Assembly (NCBI GenBank): GCA_965221345.1
Contig: CBDCSD010000002.1
Coordinates: 1,798,001 to 1,862,000 of the forward strand
Source: Bin5 sp965221345
GTDB lineage: Bacteria > Chloroflexota > Anaerolineae > Caldilineales > Caldilineaceae
Direction of reading: 5' to 3'
DNA length: 64,000 bases
The notes under the pieces are model-generated. The model saw only the letters and a program-made list of their open reading frames with translations, searched no databases and was not told where the DNA came from. The translations under genes and the position numbers were made by a program. The stretch's first letter is position 1. The number at the start of each line of letters is the position of its first letter. This document shows, one piece after another, positions 1 to 8,757 of this stretch.

Positions 1-35
1 AAAGCCTGTTTGGACAGATCATGACTCCGATGCTG

Positions 36-206
36 TCACGGCCATATGACACACTGCAAGTTCCAATTGTTACATCGGGTTGGCTCTTTCGGATTTTCGA
101 ACAGCGGCTGCCTGCAAAAAGGACAGTTCTGTAACCCAAATATACTTTCCCAGTTCGCATTCTCACTGAGAGTTGAGAATCCGTAAAGCTCCAAGACTTG
201 CTTCAT
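36..206 (-). CDS. Small cysteine-rich ORF overlapping the methyltransferase stop; endonuclease-like N-terminus
   Basis: The ATG lies inside the methyltransferase stop (ATGA overlap), so translation is probably coupled. The 56-residue product begins MKQVLELYGFSTL and has a CPFC pair near residue 28 with further cysteines at 45 and 52. From memory, the opening (short helix, then Trp-Glu-Ser-Ile, then Cys-Pro-Phe) resembles the N-terminus of a group of type II restriction endonucleases found downstream of their methyltransferases. The frame stops at a TGA (36-38), although it would stay open beyond it to the window edge. It is therefore either a truncated endonuclease, a gene broken by a nonsense mutation, or a real small zinc-ribbon protein. 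The overlap is seen directly; the endonuclease link is inference. Confidence 0.45.
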   Translation of the reverse strand: MKQVLELYGFSTLSENANWESIFGLQNCPFCRQPLFENPKEPTRCNNWNLQCVIWP

Positions 207-1264
207 AACAACCTCATACAGCGAATCTCAGCCATCTCAATGTATTCCTCAGAGATGTCAACGCCTATTGACTTTCTTCCTAATGTGCGGGCGACCATTG
301 AAGTTGTACCCGTCCCACAAAATGGATCAACGACTATGCCTCCTGGAGGACATGTAGCAAGAATCGGGATTCTGCACAAGTCCTCAGGAAAAGCTGCGAA
401 GTGCTTTGTTCGCTTTTGCGTGTCCTCAGGCAAAATATCCCAGACATCGCCCGGTTTGCTGCCCTTGGGATGGTATTTAAGAAAGTAGAATCCCTTTGAA
501 GCCAACTCCCGCGCTCGACCTGAAACCCTACCGGCATCTGAGTGAGTTGTTCTCTGCTGACCACGAATGATCATTCTGAAATCGGAAATTTCGCCAAGTT
601 GGATGGCGTTTAACATCTCATCAAGTTCTTTTCTCGCTGCCCTCTTTTCATCCGCCGTCAACTCTGTTGAAAGTTCAATCTGACGTTTGTATCGTACACC
701 GGTTACTCCAGAGGCAGACACGACTGCCCCGTTTGCGACCCGAGCCTTATGGGGTGTAGAGCGAATTGCATCAACGTCATAGAAGTATCCTTTTCGCTGC
801 CTGACAAAGTGAAAAATATTTTCGTGAACATTTCTCAGCCGGTCCCTCGTATTGTCCAACCCGCCCTTCACCTTGTGCCAGACCACGCTGTTTCGCAATA
901 TCCACCCCTGTTCTTCAATGAGGTTGAGGGCTACGCGCCACGGAATACCAACCAGCCCCTTATTTTCATAGCTGTCCCCAATGTTCAGCCAGAATGATCC
1001 TGTCGGCTTGAGGACTCGCTGAACCTCTTGACAGATCTTTGACAGGTTTTCGATGTACTCAAGGGGCGACTCTTCAAGTCCTATTCCCCCGGCGTGATAC
1101 TGACGCTGGCCCCAATATGGCGGGCTTGTCATACAGAAGTCGATGGACTTGGCCGGCAGTACGCGCAATACTTCCAATGAATCAGCGCAAAGGAACAGTG
1201 GCTCACACGTATTGGAACGTACATATCGTAAGAATTCGGGACCGAAATCAGCCTGAACAATCAT
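203..1264 (-). CDS. DNA methyltransferase, N4-cytosine/N6-adenine class, beta-type motif order
   Basis: Transfers a methyl group from S-adenosylmethionine to an exocyclic amino group of DNA. The catalytic motif TSPPYWG is at residues 46-52 and the SAM-binding motif DPFCGTGTT at about 313-321. This is the permuted order (motif IV before motif I) of beta-class enzymes. SPPY rather than DPPY favours N4-cytosine methylation. The middle region (about 140-280) probably holds the target-recognition part. Length (353 aa) is normal for the family. The ATG has an AGGAG seven bases upstream. Its stop overlaps the start of a small endonuclease-like ORF, which suggests a type II restriction-modification pair. 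Neighbours on the other side are unrelated sugar genes. Confidence 0.9.
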   Translation of the reverse strand: MIVQADFGPEFLRYVRSNTCEPLFLCADSLEVLRVLPAKSIDFCMTSPPYWGQRQYHAGGIGLEESPLEYIENLSKICQEVQRVLKPTGSFWLNIGDSYENKGLVGIPWRVALNLIEEQGWILRNSVVWHKVKGGLDNTRDRLRNVHENIFHFVRQRKGYFYDVDAIRSTPHKARVANGAVVSASGVTGVRYKRQIELSTELTADEKRAARKELDEMLNAIQLGEISDFRMIIRGQQRTTHSDAGRVSGRARELASKGFYFLKYHPKGSKPGDVWDILPEDTQKRTKHFAAFPEDLCRIPILATCPPGGIVVDPFCGTGTTSMVARTLGRKSIGVDISEEYIEMAEIRCMRLL

Positions 1265-1324
1265 CTGATAACTCCTGAAAGAGTCAACCGGCTCTCAACA
1301 TTCAACAAACGCACGCCCTTCCTT

Positions 1325-2386
1325 CTACCCATTCTCATACACCCGTCGAGTCCGCTTGGCAATCTGCCTCCAATCCAATTCAAGCGCCCTCTCCAGCGCC
1401 GCCGCCCGCATAGGGGCGATGTCCCGCTCTTGAATCGCCAGCATCGACCGGCGCAATCCCTCGTCATCTTCCGGATCGTAAACAATGCCGGCCTCCGGCG
1501 GGACCAGTTCAGTCAGACACCCGACCGAAGGCACGATCACCGGCAGTCCAAAGGAAAAGGCCGTGATAACCGACCCCGACGTCAGCACCTCCAGAAATGG
1601 GAAGATGCCAACATCACCCGCATTGAAGAGATACTGAAACTCATCATTGGCAAAGTGGCGCGACGGGCGCATTATCACCCGGTGCTCGGACTCTGGTACA
1701 GATGCAACCAGTTCCTCGCCATACTCTGTGTAAAATTTCGCGCCCAGCAGCAGCCGCAAATGCTCGCCCGGAAGCGATTGAAAGACCTCAAGCAATCGCT
1801 CGATCCCCTTGTAGCGGCGTACATTGCCGAAATAAAAGAAAACAAAATTGTCATCGTTCAGCCCCATCAGCCGTCGGGCCTCCTCGCGGCCGATGTCGTT
1901 GGGGTACGGGTACATGAAGTTGCCGTGGTCGACGACAAAAACGCCCTCCGTCCGATGGAAATGTTTTCGCACAAGTTGGCGGGCGTGGCCGCAATGGACG
2001 ATCACGGCGCTGGCCAAATGCGTGATGGCAGTTTGAGCCAGATGATCCAACTCGCGGCTCTTGCTCTCATGCGGATAAAGGTTGTGAACCGTCCACACGA
2101 CCTTGTATCCAAGCAGCCTCGCCAGCGCCAGATTGTCAATCAACTCGGCGCAGCGCGCCAGCGCTCCGGCCAAGTCGGGCTCATCATACATGTAGTTGGG
2201 CCAGTTGAGATGCAAGACACTGATCTCGCCCTGATTCTCGTGCAGCCACTCCTTTGTCAATGTCTCAGGATGTCCCGCCTCCAACTCGACACCCACGTCG
2301 AGCATTGCCCGCGCCAACAACCCTCCATACGGATTGGCCCGATCCAACGATAATCCCGCCGCCTCCCAGAAAAAAACGCCGCGCAT
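1325..2386 (-). CDS. GT-B glycosyltransferase, family 4-like
   Basis: A 353-aa probable cytoplasmic or membrane-associated glycosyltransferase. The N-terminal half has the acceptor-domain pattern with KVVWTVHNLYPHE near residues 95-107. The C-terminal half has the nucleotide-sugar domain: FFYFGNVRRYKGIERLLEVF near 195, and the donor-binding stretch SGSVITAFSFGLPVIVPSVG near 277-296, where a family-4 enzyme carries its E-x7-E-like segment. There is no signal peptide. It sits alone between the methyltransferase and the oxidoreductase cluster, with gaps of about 60 bases on each side. Donor and acceptor sugars cannot be told from sequence. Exopolysaccharide or glycolipid assembly is possible. 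Confidence 0.8.
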   Translation of the reverse strand: MRGVFFWEAAGLSLDRANPYGGLLARAMLDVGVELEAGHPETLTKEWLHENQGEISVLHLNWPNYMYDEPDLAGALARCAELIDNLALARLLGYKVVWTVHNLYPHESKSRELDHLAQTAITHLASAVIVHCGHARQLVRKHFHRTEGVFVVDHGNFMYPYPNDIGREEARRLMGLNDDNFVFFYFGNVRRYKGIERLLEVFQSLPGEHLRLLLGAKFYTEYGEELVASVPESEHRVIMRPSRHFANDEFQYLFNAGDVGIFPFLEVLTSGSVITAFSFGLPVIVPSVGCLTELVPPEAGIVYDPEDDEGLRRSMLAIQERDIAPMRAAALERALELDWRQIAKRTRRVYENG

Positions 2387-2448
2387 AGTTCTGTCCTACC
2401 CTGACCCGAAAATTGATGCCGGCAGTTTCGATTGCCTGCAATGATAGT

Positions 2449-3483
2449 CTATTGACGATACCCGCTAGGGGGATCATCCACCGCCGCACGATGCCCGCCC
2501 CGCGCCGACTCATTGGCCGCTTCCACCACCGCCAGTCCCGCCAGCCCCTCCTCACCAGGAATCGGGTTCGGACCGTCGCCGGCAACCGCCTCGGCAAACG
2601 CGCCCAGCAGCGCCACGTGCGGCCGCAGGCCACCGGGTTCGATCGAATAGTCCCGCATCCCCGCCGCCGTCAACACCTGCAACGTTCCCGCCGAATCTTT
2701 GGCCGAAATCGGAGCGGCCGCGATCGATCCCTCCGTACCGCAGATTTCCACGCCGTTCGTGCGCTCCGGTTCATGGTTGGCAGTTGTCCAGTGGCTGGTG
2801 ACTACCGCCTGTGCGCCGCTGGCCATCCGTAACAGCAGCGTCGCCGTGTCCGCCACCGGTGAGTCGTCAACCAGTGTCTCCACCAGCGCCGCCACCGATT
2901 CGACAGGACCGCACAGAAAGCGCAGCAGGTCGATGCAATGGATGCCCAGGTCCATCAGCGGGCCGCCCCCGCTGATCTCCGGCCTGTGATGCCAGACTCC
3001 GGGCTGTGGCGGGAAACGCTCGGAAAAGTTGATACGCGCCGCGGTCACCTGGCCGATCGCGCCCTCCTCCACAAGACTCCTGATGCGCTGGTGACGGGCG
3101 TTCAAACGCTGGTAATGGCAAATCGTCAGCAAGACCCCGCTGGCGCGGCACGCTTCGATCATCTGGCGGGCCTCGCCAGTTGTCAGCGCCATCGGCTTCT
3201 CGCACAGCACATGCTTGCCGGCCCGCGCCGCCAGAACTGTCTGATGGGCGTGCAGGTGGGGCGGCGTGGCAACATAGACGGCGTTAATCTCGGAACTGCT
3301 CAGCAGAGCTTCCACACTGTCGTAAGCGCGCCGCGCCCCGTGTCTGTCCGCAAACCGCTGCGCCGCATCCAACTCCCGCCGCATCACCGCGACCAACTCG
3401 TGCCCGGGCGCCGCGGCTATCGCCGGCGCCATCTGGCTCTCCGCGATCTTGCCCGCCCCTAGAATTCCCCAGAAAACCGTCAT
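2449..3483 (-). CDS. Gfo/Idh/MocA family NAD(P)-dependent oxidoreductase (paralogue 1)
   Basis: Oxidises or reduces a sugar, cyclitol or related alcohol with NAD(P). The N-terminal Rossmann fold starts GILGAGKIAES at residues 5-15. The family EKP signature (CEKPMAL) lies near residue 95, with the catalytic lysine. The C-terminal alpha/beta domain carries LMDLGIHCIDLLRFL, including the usual D-x3-H pair. The reading frame is open 79 codons further upstream, but that stretch is an antisense shadow of the next gene. I start at the ATG directly before the Rossmann strand, giving 344 aa, the normal family size. It is first in position of five paralogues that share strand orientation, which points to one catabolic or interconversion pathway. 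Confidence 0.88.
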   Translation of the reverse strand: MTVFWGILGAGKIAESQMAPAIAAAPGHELVAVMRRELDAAQRFADRHGARRAYDSVEALLSSSEINAVYVATPPHLHAHQTVLAARAGKHVLCEKPMALTTGEARQMIEACRASGVLLTICHYQRLNARHQRIRSLVEEGAIGQVTAARINFSERFPPQPGVWHHRPEISGGGPLMDLGIHCIDLLRFLCGPVESVAALVETLVDDSPVADTATLLLRMASGAQAVVTSHWTTANHEPERTNGVEICGTEGSIAAAPISAKDSAGTLQVLTAAGMRDYSIEPGGLRPHVALLGAFAEAVAGDGPNPIPGEEGLAGLAVVEAANESARGGHRAAVDDPPSGYRQ

Positions 3484-3550
3484 ACCTCGTCCTTCATCCC
3501 GTAGCCGCAGTTGTCTGCCGTCAACTGGCAGTAACGCTTCAAACCACTGA

Positions 3551-4564
3551 TCACCGTTCCACCGTTTCCTCGCGGCCGCTCTCCAACGCACGCTCGAGCG
3601 CCGAGGCCACCTGAATCGCGGCAAGGCCGTCTCGACCGGTGACGATCGGCTCCCACTTCCCCTGCACCACGCCGACGAAGTGGCTGAACAGAGAGCGGAA
3701 CATCCCCTCCTGCCTGCCATGCAATACAGGCGTATAGCCTACATCGGGATAGTCCGGTTGGCCGTCTACGTGATAGATCGCAACCGCGTTTTCGTGGCCC
3801 AACACTTCGGCCGCGCCGCGCTTGCCGTGTATGCTGAAATGCTCGGCCTGCGATCGTCCACTGAAAGCCGGCGTACTCCATGAAGTTTCCAGCACGCCCA
3901 CAACCCCATTATCGAAAGTAAACACAGCAATAATAAAGTCCTGCCGGCCCTTCGCCTTCTCCCGCGAATACGCCTTCACGCTTGTGATCGGACGCCCCAC
4001 CGTCCACAACATCATGTCGATGTCGTGCGGCGTCAGCCAGTAGGCCAGCGAGAACTTGCCCAACACCCGCGCGGCGGCCAGTTCAATCGTATTGCGCCGC
4101 GAGTACAGGTGCATCACCTCGCCGATTTCGCCCGCCGCCACGGCTTGGCGCATCGCCGCGTAGGGATGGTCGAAGCGCAGGCTTTGGCAGACCATCAGCC
4201 GCACGCCGGCCCGTTCGGCCGTATCCACCATCATCTGCGCGTCCGCCGCCGAGACCGCCATCGGCTTCTCCACCAGGACATGTTTGCCAGCCTCCAGCGC
4301 AGCCAATACCGGCGCCGTATGCATCCACTCGGACACTGACACCACCACCGCCTCGATCTCCGTGTGGTTGGCCAGCATCTTCTCGTGTCCCACATTGGGA
4401 TACCCGGGAACCCCGTACTGCTCGGCGACTTCTCTGGTGGACCCTTCACTGCGGCCGCTCACCGCCACCAGATGGGTCTCAGCCAATTCGCTCGCCAGCC
4501 GTGCGTAAACGCGCCCCATCCGGCCCGGGCCGACGACTCCAATCTTCAAAGGTGAATTTGTCAT
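3551..4564 (-). CDS. Gfo/Idh/MocA family NAD(P)-dependent oxidoreductase (paralogue 2)
   Basis: A 337-aa dehydrogenase of the same family. Rossmann motif GVVGPGRMGRVYARLA is at residues 9-24, VEKPMAVSAADAQ near 97-109, and the substrate-domain stretch LTPHDIDMMLWTVG near 182. The histidine in TPHDID matches the usual catalytic position. The start has no strong ribosome-binding site. About 70 bases separate it from the downstream paralogue and 54 from the upstream one, so co-transcription is likely. The mild divergence from its neighbours suggests a different substrate step rather than recent duplication. Confidence 0.88.
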   Translation of the reverse strand: MTNSPLKIGVVGPGRMGRVYARLASELAETHLVAVSGRSEGSTREVAEQYGVPGYPNVGHEKMLANHTEIEAVVVSVSEWMHTAPVLAALEAGKHVLVEKPMAVSAADAQMMVDTAERAGVRLMVCQSLRFDHPYAAMRQAVAAGEIGEVMHLYSRRNTIELAAARVLGKFSLAYWLTPHDIDMMLWTVGRPITSVKAYSREKAKGRQDFIIAVFTFDNGVVGVLETSWSTPAFSGRSQAEHFSIHGKRGAAEVLGHENAVAIYHVDGQPDYPDVGYTPVLHGRQEGMFRSLFSHFVGVVQGKWEPIVTGRDGLAAIQVASALERALESGREETVER

Positions 4565-4618
4565 CTAAATGTTGCCTTCATTTTTGGCTTGTGCAGTTCA
4601 CTGGCCGCCGATCACAGC

Positions 4619-5509
4619 TTACTGCCCAAATTCGCTGAGTTGTATGGTTCGTCCGCCCTCCTCGGCCGAACGAACCAGCGCCGCTAACATCGCCATAACT
4701 TCAACCGACCAGGCAATGGGAAAGGGCGGTTCGCCGCTGGCTGCCATCTGTATCACTCGTGCCAGCGTTTCAGTATAGAATCGATCTCCGTCGACGATAT
4801 CTGCTTCTCCCCAACCCTCCGCGCCATAAACCGCGCCATGATAGAGGCCAGGCGTCGCGTGCAGCAGATTGACGACCCCCTGTCGTCCATCTCCATAGTG
4901 GACAAGCCCGATATCGCAGCGTTCAGTGCGCCGCGTGCTAACAGCCTCGGCACCGCCCCCCAGCAACGTATGCACCAGCTCAACCGCGTGGATGCCATAG
5001 AAAAAGGGGTGCATGGCGCGCGGGTCCGGGAAATCGCCGGCAGCCGCGCCGCTGACAATGGCGCAGTTCAGCGCGCCAAAACCCGCAATCTTCGCCTGCA
5101 AGTCCTGGACCTCCCCTGCATAGCGCAGCGCCGAGCACGACATCAACGGCACACCCCGTGCCGCGGCCAGAGAGACCAGGCTGTGAACTTCTTCCATGTC
5201 ATTCGCAAAGGGTTTGTCCACAAAAGTCGGGACCCCTGCCTCAATCGCAAGCCTGGCATACGGAGGATGGTCGTCGCCGTAGCGGTTGACGACCATCACC
5301 AGGTCAACATCCGTTAGAGCCTCTTCCGGCGTGCCGACAACGGCGGGAATCTGCCACTGCTTCGCCTTCGCGCCTGCCTGCTCCGCATCCTCTCCCCACA
5401 GTTTGACGACCTGCGCCCTTCCGAACAACGGGCTGTCGGCCAGGTTGACCAACTGGGTCCAAGCCTCCGTATGCGTACTGTCCGCTCCGATCATGCCTAT
5501 TCGTATCAT
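4619..5509 (-). CDS. Gfo/Idh/MocA family oxidoreductase (paralogue 3)
   Basis: A shorter 296-aa member. It begins MIRIGMIGADSTHTEAW, where the glycine-rich turn is G-x-D-S rather than the standard GxGxxG. The lysine signature is VDKPF near residue 118. HPFFYGIHAVELVHTLLGGG near 168 is the substrate-domain helix with the catalytic histidine. I chose the ATG at 5509 because GGGAAGAGAA lies just upstream and the family begins here; the 23 codons above it are not conserved in type. It is the last minus-strand gene before the divergent promoter at 5586-5615, so it probably heads a transcript running down through paralogues 2 and 1. Confidence 0.85.
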   Translation of the reverse strand: MIRIGMIGADSTHTEAWTQLVNLADSPLFGRAQVVKLWGEDAEQAGAKAKQWQIPAVVGTPEEALTDVDLVMVVNRYGDDHPPYARLAIEAGVPTFVDKPFANDMEEVHSLVSLAAARGVPLMSCSALRYAGEVQDLQAKIAGFGALNCAIVSGAAAGDFPDPRAMHPFFYGIHAVELVHTLLGGGAEAVSTRRTERCDIGLVHYGDGRQGVVNLLHATPGLYHGAVYGAEGWGEADIVDGDRFYTETLARVIQMAASGEPPFPIAWSVEVMAMLAALVRSAEEGGRTIQLSEFGQ

Positions 5510-5585
5510 TTTCTCTTCCCCTGGGCAGGAATAACTGTTTTTCGCGGGTCGCGGTTGGTTTCTGGCGTAAACGCCCAATAACTGA

Positions 5586-5615
5586 TTGACAGCAATTTCA
5601 CCTCTTCGGTATACT
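5586..5615 (+). promoter_or_regulatory. Sigma-70-type promoter for the PhyH gene
   Basis: A perfect TTGACA (5586-5591) is followed after 18 bases by TATACT (5610-5615) in the divergent gap between paralogue 3 and the dioxygenase. A start point near 5622 would leave a leader of about 75 bases ending in AAGGAG (5682-5687), eight bases from the ATG. Confidence 0.7.
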
Positions 5616-5695
5616 CTAGCTGTTAGTTAAAAGATGCCTGTCGCTCGGCTGCCGGCGACCACGAAAAACCGAAAACTCGAAAAGGAGTTCACTCC

Positions 5696-6493
5696 ATGGC
5701 CCTGACAGACGAACAAAAAGAATTCTTCTGGCAAAAAGGCTATCTCCCCTATCACCGCATCCTCTCGGACGAGGAGCTCGAAGCGGTGCGCAAACGCAGC
5801 GAAGCCATCATCAGTGGTGAGGTCAATCACGTGCCGCCCCGCTACATCCAGTTCGAGGCCCAATTCCGTGACGGCCTGCCCGCCGATGTTGAGCCGCTTG
5901 ACGCCGTCCGCAAAATGACTCAACTCTGCTACTTCGACGACGAATTCGAACGGATCGCCCGCAAACCGGAGATCGTCGATGTAATCGAAAACCTTTTAGG
6001 CCCCAACATCAAGCTCTATACCGACCAGTTGATGATGAAACCTCGCTTTCACGGCACAGTGACCCACTGGCACCAGGACTCGATGGCCTGGCACCAATTC
6101 GCGCCCCAGGAGCACGTGAGTTGCTGGGTGGCCCTCGACGACGCCACCGTCGCCAACGGCTGCATGACCGTCATTCCCGGCAGCCACAAATGGGGCCCGA
6201 TCGATCCTGCTTACAAAGAAAGGTTCTTCGAAAACCCGCTCGTGAACAAGCCCGTTTCTGTCGAACTGCCCGCCGGCAGCTGTATGTTCCATCACGGCCT
6301 GAATTTCCATCGCACCGGCGCCAACTCGACCCCCCACCGCCGCCGCGGCCTTGCTCTTCACTACATCCGCGCCGAAACCATGTACCTTGGCATCGAAGAT
6401 GAAGAAGCCCGTCTCTTGACCGAATGCCAGAAACCGCGCGGCGAGTTTCGCTTCATGCTGATTCGCGGCAAGGAGTACCCCGGCAGAGTATAG
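5696..6493 (+). CDS. Phytanoyl-CoA dioxygenase (PhyH) family Fe(II)/2-oxoglutarate oxygenase
   Basis: Predicted non-haem iron oxygenase that hydroxylates a small substrate using 2-oxoglutarate and O2. The double-stranded beta-helix residues are visible: the H-x-D pair in HWHQD (His126, Asp128), the distal histidine in GLNFHRTGAN (His205), and a following arginine cluster (about 215-217) for 2-oxoglutarate. Length (265 aa) is typical. The start is well supported by AAGGAG eight bases upstream. It is the only plus-strand gene in the first 20 kb and is divergent from the oxidoreductase cluster, so it may share their regulation. The bacterial family is very diverse, so the substrate is unknown; a sugar acid or secondary metabolite is as likely as a lipid. 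Confidence 0.88.
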   Translation: MALTDEQKEFFWQKGYLPYHRILSDEELEAVRKRSEAIISGEVNHVPPRYIQFEAQFRDGLPADVEPLDAVRKMTQLCYFDDEFERIARKPEIVDVIENLLGPNIKLYTDQLMMKPRFHGTVTHWHQDSMAWHQFAPQEHVSCWVALDDATVANGCMTVIPGSHKWGPIDPAYKERFFENPLVNKPVSVELPAGSCMFHHGLNFHRTGANSTPHRRRGLALHYIRAETMYLGIEDEEARLLTECQKPRGEFRFMLIRGKEYPGRV

Positions 6494-6555
6494 GAGCAAA
6501 CCCTGGGCCGCAGAACCTCGGGAGGTCACCGGCTGGCAAAACTCGCGGCCGCCGG

Positions 6556-7650
6556 CTATTGCAGATCGACGCGTCGGCCCGTCCGCGATGATTCGTAAGC
6601 GGCATCAAATATCTGCAGGAAGTGGTGAGCGTCTTCGATGCTCACCACTGCTTTGCCGCCTTCTCGCACCGCCCGCACAAAATCGGCCACATACTCATAG
6701 CCAAACTGCTCCGCGTACACGGCCCGCGGCGCCGTCGGCATGTTAAACGTCCGCTCCGGCGCCCCCTGCCACTGCGGCGCCGCGCTGGACACTGTCAGCA
6801 GGCCGTCACCCACCGGCCCCCACGTCGCCGCCCCCAATTGGCCGCGCACAGCCATAAATGTGTCGTTGCGCGGGCCAACCCCGCTCAACAGATAACCCAT
6901 GTGTAAACAGGCATGAACGCCGTTGGCATACTCCAACGCCACCGTAGCGGCATCCTCTACCCCTTCTTGAATCGCATCCGTGCGGCGGCTGCACAGGGCT
7001 GTCACCGAGCGCACCCGCGCCTGCGCAAACATCTGGAAGAGCGTCAGCCAGTGGCCGCCCTCCATATGCAGGATTCCGCCCCCCTCCGTCTCGCGGCGGT
7101 ACATCCAATGCTCCGGCTCGCGCAGCCCCGGCCCAACCTGAACCGTCACCAGCCTCGCTTCCATCGCCAGCAGTTTCCCGAGCACGCCCTCGTCCAGACA
7201 GCGGCGGATCTCCTGCGCCACCTGATGACGCGGCCAGGGATAGCCGGCCTGAACTACTAGGTTGCGCTCCTGCGCCAGCTGGCAAAGCGGCAGCAGCTCC
7301 GGCGCCGTGCGCGCCGCCTGCTTCTCGATGAACATATGCTTGCCCGCCTCGGCCAGACGTATCGTGGCGCCCGTCGCCTCGACCGGCGACAGCATCACCA
7401 CCGCCGCGTCAAACTCTCCCCACTCCAACAGGTCGCCAAGATCGGTGAAAATCCGAGCCTCCGGATCGTATTGCGCCAGGCTCGCCAGCGCCGCTTCCTC
7501 GTCCGCATCCCACTCGCAGTATGCCACCACCTCGGCATCTTCCTGCGCATGGAAGGACTTGATCAGGCCGTGATTGCCTTCAGGCTCCAGCCCGCCCGCG
7601 TGAATCCGCAAGCCCACCACCGCGACGCGCAACGGTTCTGAACTGTTCAT
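6556..7650 (-). CDS. Gfo/Idh/MocA-like oxidoreductase with altered signature motifs (paralogue 4)
   Basis: A 364-aa member with unusual motifs. The nucleotide-binding turn reads VAVVGLRIHAGGLEPEG (residues 9-25), lacking the canonical GxGxxG. The signature lysine motif is IEKQ instead of EKP (near residue 116). GGILHMEGGHWLTLFQMFAQ near 200 keeps the substrate-domain helix with its histidine. It overlaps the upstream paralogue by four bases (ATGA), so the two are translationally coupled and may form a heteromeric pair. The altered motifs suggest changed cofactor geometry or a non-oxidoreductase role such as glycoside cleavage, a known side-branch of the fold. That last point is inference. Confidence 0.8.
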   Translation of the reverse strand: MNSSEPLRVAVVGLRIHAGGLEPEGNHGLIKSFHAQEDAEVVAYCEWDADEEAALASLAQYDPEARIFTDLGDLLEWGEFDAAVVMLSPVEATGATIRLAEAGKHMFIEKQAARTAPELLPLCQLAQERNLVVQAGYPWPRHQVAQEIRRCLDEGVLGKLLAMEARLVTVQVGPGLREPEHWMYRRETEGGGILHMEGGHWLTLFQMFAQARVRSVTALCSRRTDAIQEGVEDAATVALEYANGVHACLHMGYLLSGVGPRNDTFMAVRGQLGAATWGPVGDGLLTVSSAAPQWQGAPERTFNMPTAPRAVYAEQFGYEYVADFVRAVREGGKAVVSIEDAHHFLQIFDAAYESSRTGRRVDLQ

Positions 7651-8681
7651 AATAGGACCGTCTTCCCCTCCGCCGCCGACTCATGGGCAGCCTCGATGAT
7701 CTGGAGTGACTTGATGATCTCCTCTACCGTGTAGCCGCTGCTCCCTTCGCCGCGGATCGCGGCCGCAAAGGCCTGTATCGAGCTTCTTCCCTCTGCCCCA
7801 TAGCCGGGAACCGGCGCTGAGGGTATGTCGAACCTGCGCGTCGGCGCCGCCGACCAGTCCGGGTGTGTGCTCTTGATCGTGCACTGACCTTCGTCCACCT
7901 CCCACTTGACCCAACCCTGCGACCCGCGCAGTCCGATCGAGATCTCGCCGTCGCCCGATGTGAAATAGCCGGCATGGAGGCTGCCAATCATCCCGTTGTC
8001 GAAGCCCAGAGAAACGGCCGCCGCATCCTCCACGTCAATATCATGCCCACCCACGTTGGCCTCGATCGCAGCAACCCGCTCTACATCCGCGCCCGTCAGG
8101 TAGCGCATCAGGTCAAGCCAGTGACAGCCCAACCAGTTGAGAATGCCCCCACCCGCTTGTTCGCGGCTGAAATACCAGGTCTGCGGGTTGCGCCTGGCTA
8201 CGCTCGATGTCAGGAAACGAAGCTCGATCGAATACGGCTTTCCTATCAGTCCGGACGCCCACGTCTTCTTGATCAAGTTCGCAATCGGGTGAAAGCGCCA
8301 CGTATAGCCGCACGAAAAGTGAAGATTGTTGCGGCGCACCGCCTCCGCGACCGGCGCCAACTGGCTGGAGTGCACCGCGAACGGCTTTTCACCCCAAACA
8401 TGCACACCGGCCTCGGCCACCTGCACCATCCACGAGGGCATATCCTTCAAATATGTGGAAACCATCACCGCATCGGGCCTGCCCTGCGACAGCAGATCGG
8501 CCAGGCTGTCGTAAAAGGGAACTCCCTGTACATCGGCCTTCAAATTGGCCTTTACCCCTTCCGGGTCGGGATCGTAAAACCCAACCAGTTCGAGTTCATT
8601 GGGCAACAACATCAGCGTGTCCCGGTACATGTTCGCGTGCATCAGCGAAACACCGGCTTGAGCAAATCTCAGCTTTTTCAT
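7647..8681 (-). CDS. Gfo/Idh/MocA family oxidoreductase (paralogue 5)
   Basis: About 344 aa. Starts MKKLRFAQAGVSLMHANMY, with the Rossmann strand immediately after the start; the glycine turn is non-standard (AGVSLMHA). WGEKPFAVH near residue 99 holds the lysine signature, and GGILNWLGCHWLDLMRYLTG near 173 is the substrate-domain helix with histidine and aspartate. I prefer the ATG at 8681, preceded by GGAGAG, over the in-frame TTG six codons upstream that lies in that Shine-Dalgarno. Its stop overlaps the next paralogue by ATGA. The coupled pair with the EKQ variant is a candidate two-step or two-subunit unit. Confidence 0.85.
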   Translation of the reverse strand: MKKLRFAQAGVSLMHANMYRDTLMLLPNELELVGFYDPDPEGVKANLKADVQGVPFYDSLADLLSQGRPDAVMVSTYLKDMPSWMVQVAEAGVHVWGEKPFAVHSSQLAPVAEAVRRNNLHFSCGYTWRFHPIANLIKKTWASGLIGKPYSIELRFLTSSVARRNPQTWYFSREQAGGGILNWLGCHWLDLMRYLTGADVERVAAIEANVGGHDIDVEDAAAVSLGFDNGMIGSLHAGYFTSGDGEISIGLRGSQGWVKWEVDEGQCTIKSTHPDWSAAPTRRFDIPSAPVPGYGAEGRSSIQAFAAAIRGEGSSGYTVEEIIKSLQIIEAAHESAAEGKTVLL

Positions 8682-8757
8682 TGTGGACGCTCTCTCCAAC
8701 TACTGGTTGTAACTGGCTTGTCCTTCCAACAACTTCCCACCGTAGACCGTTTGCGTC

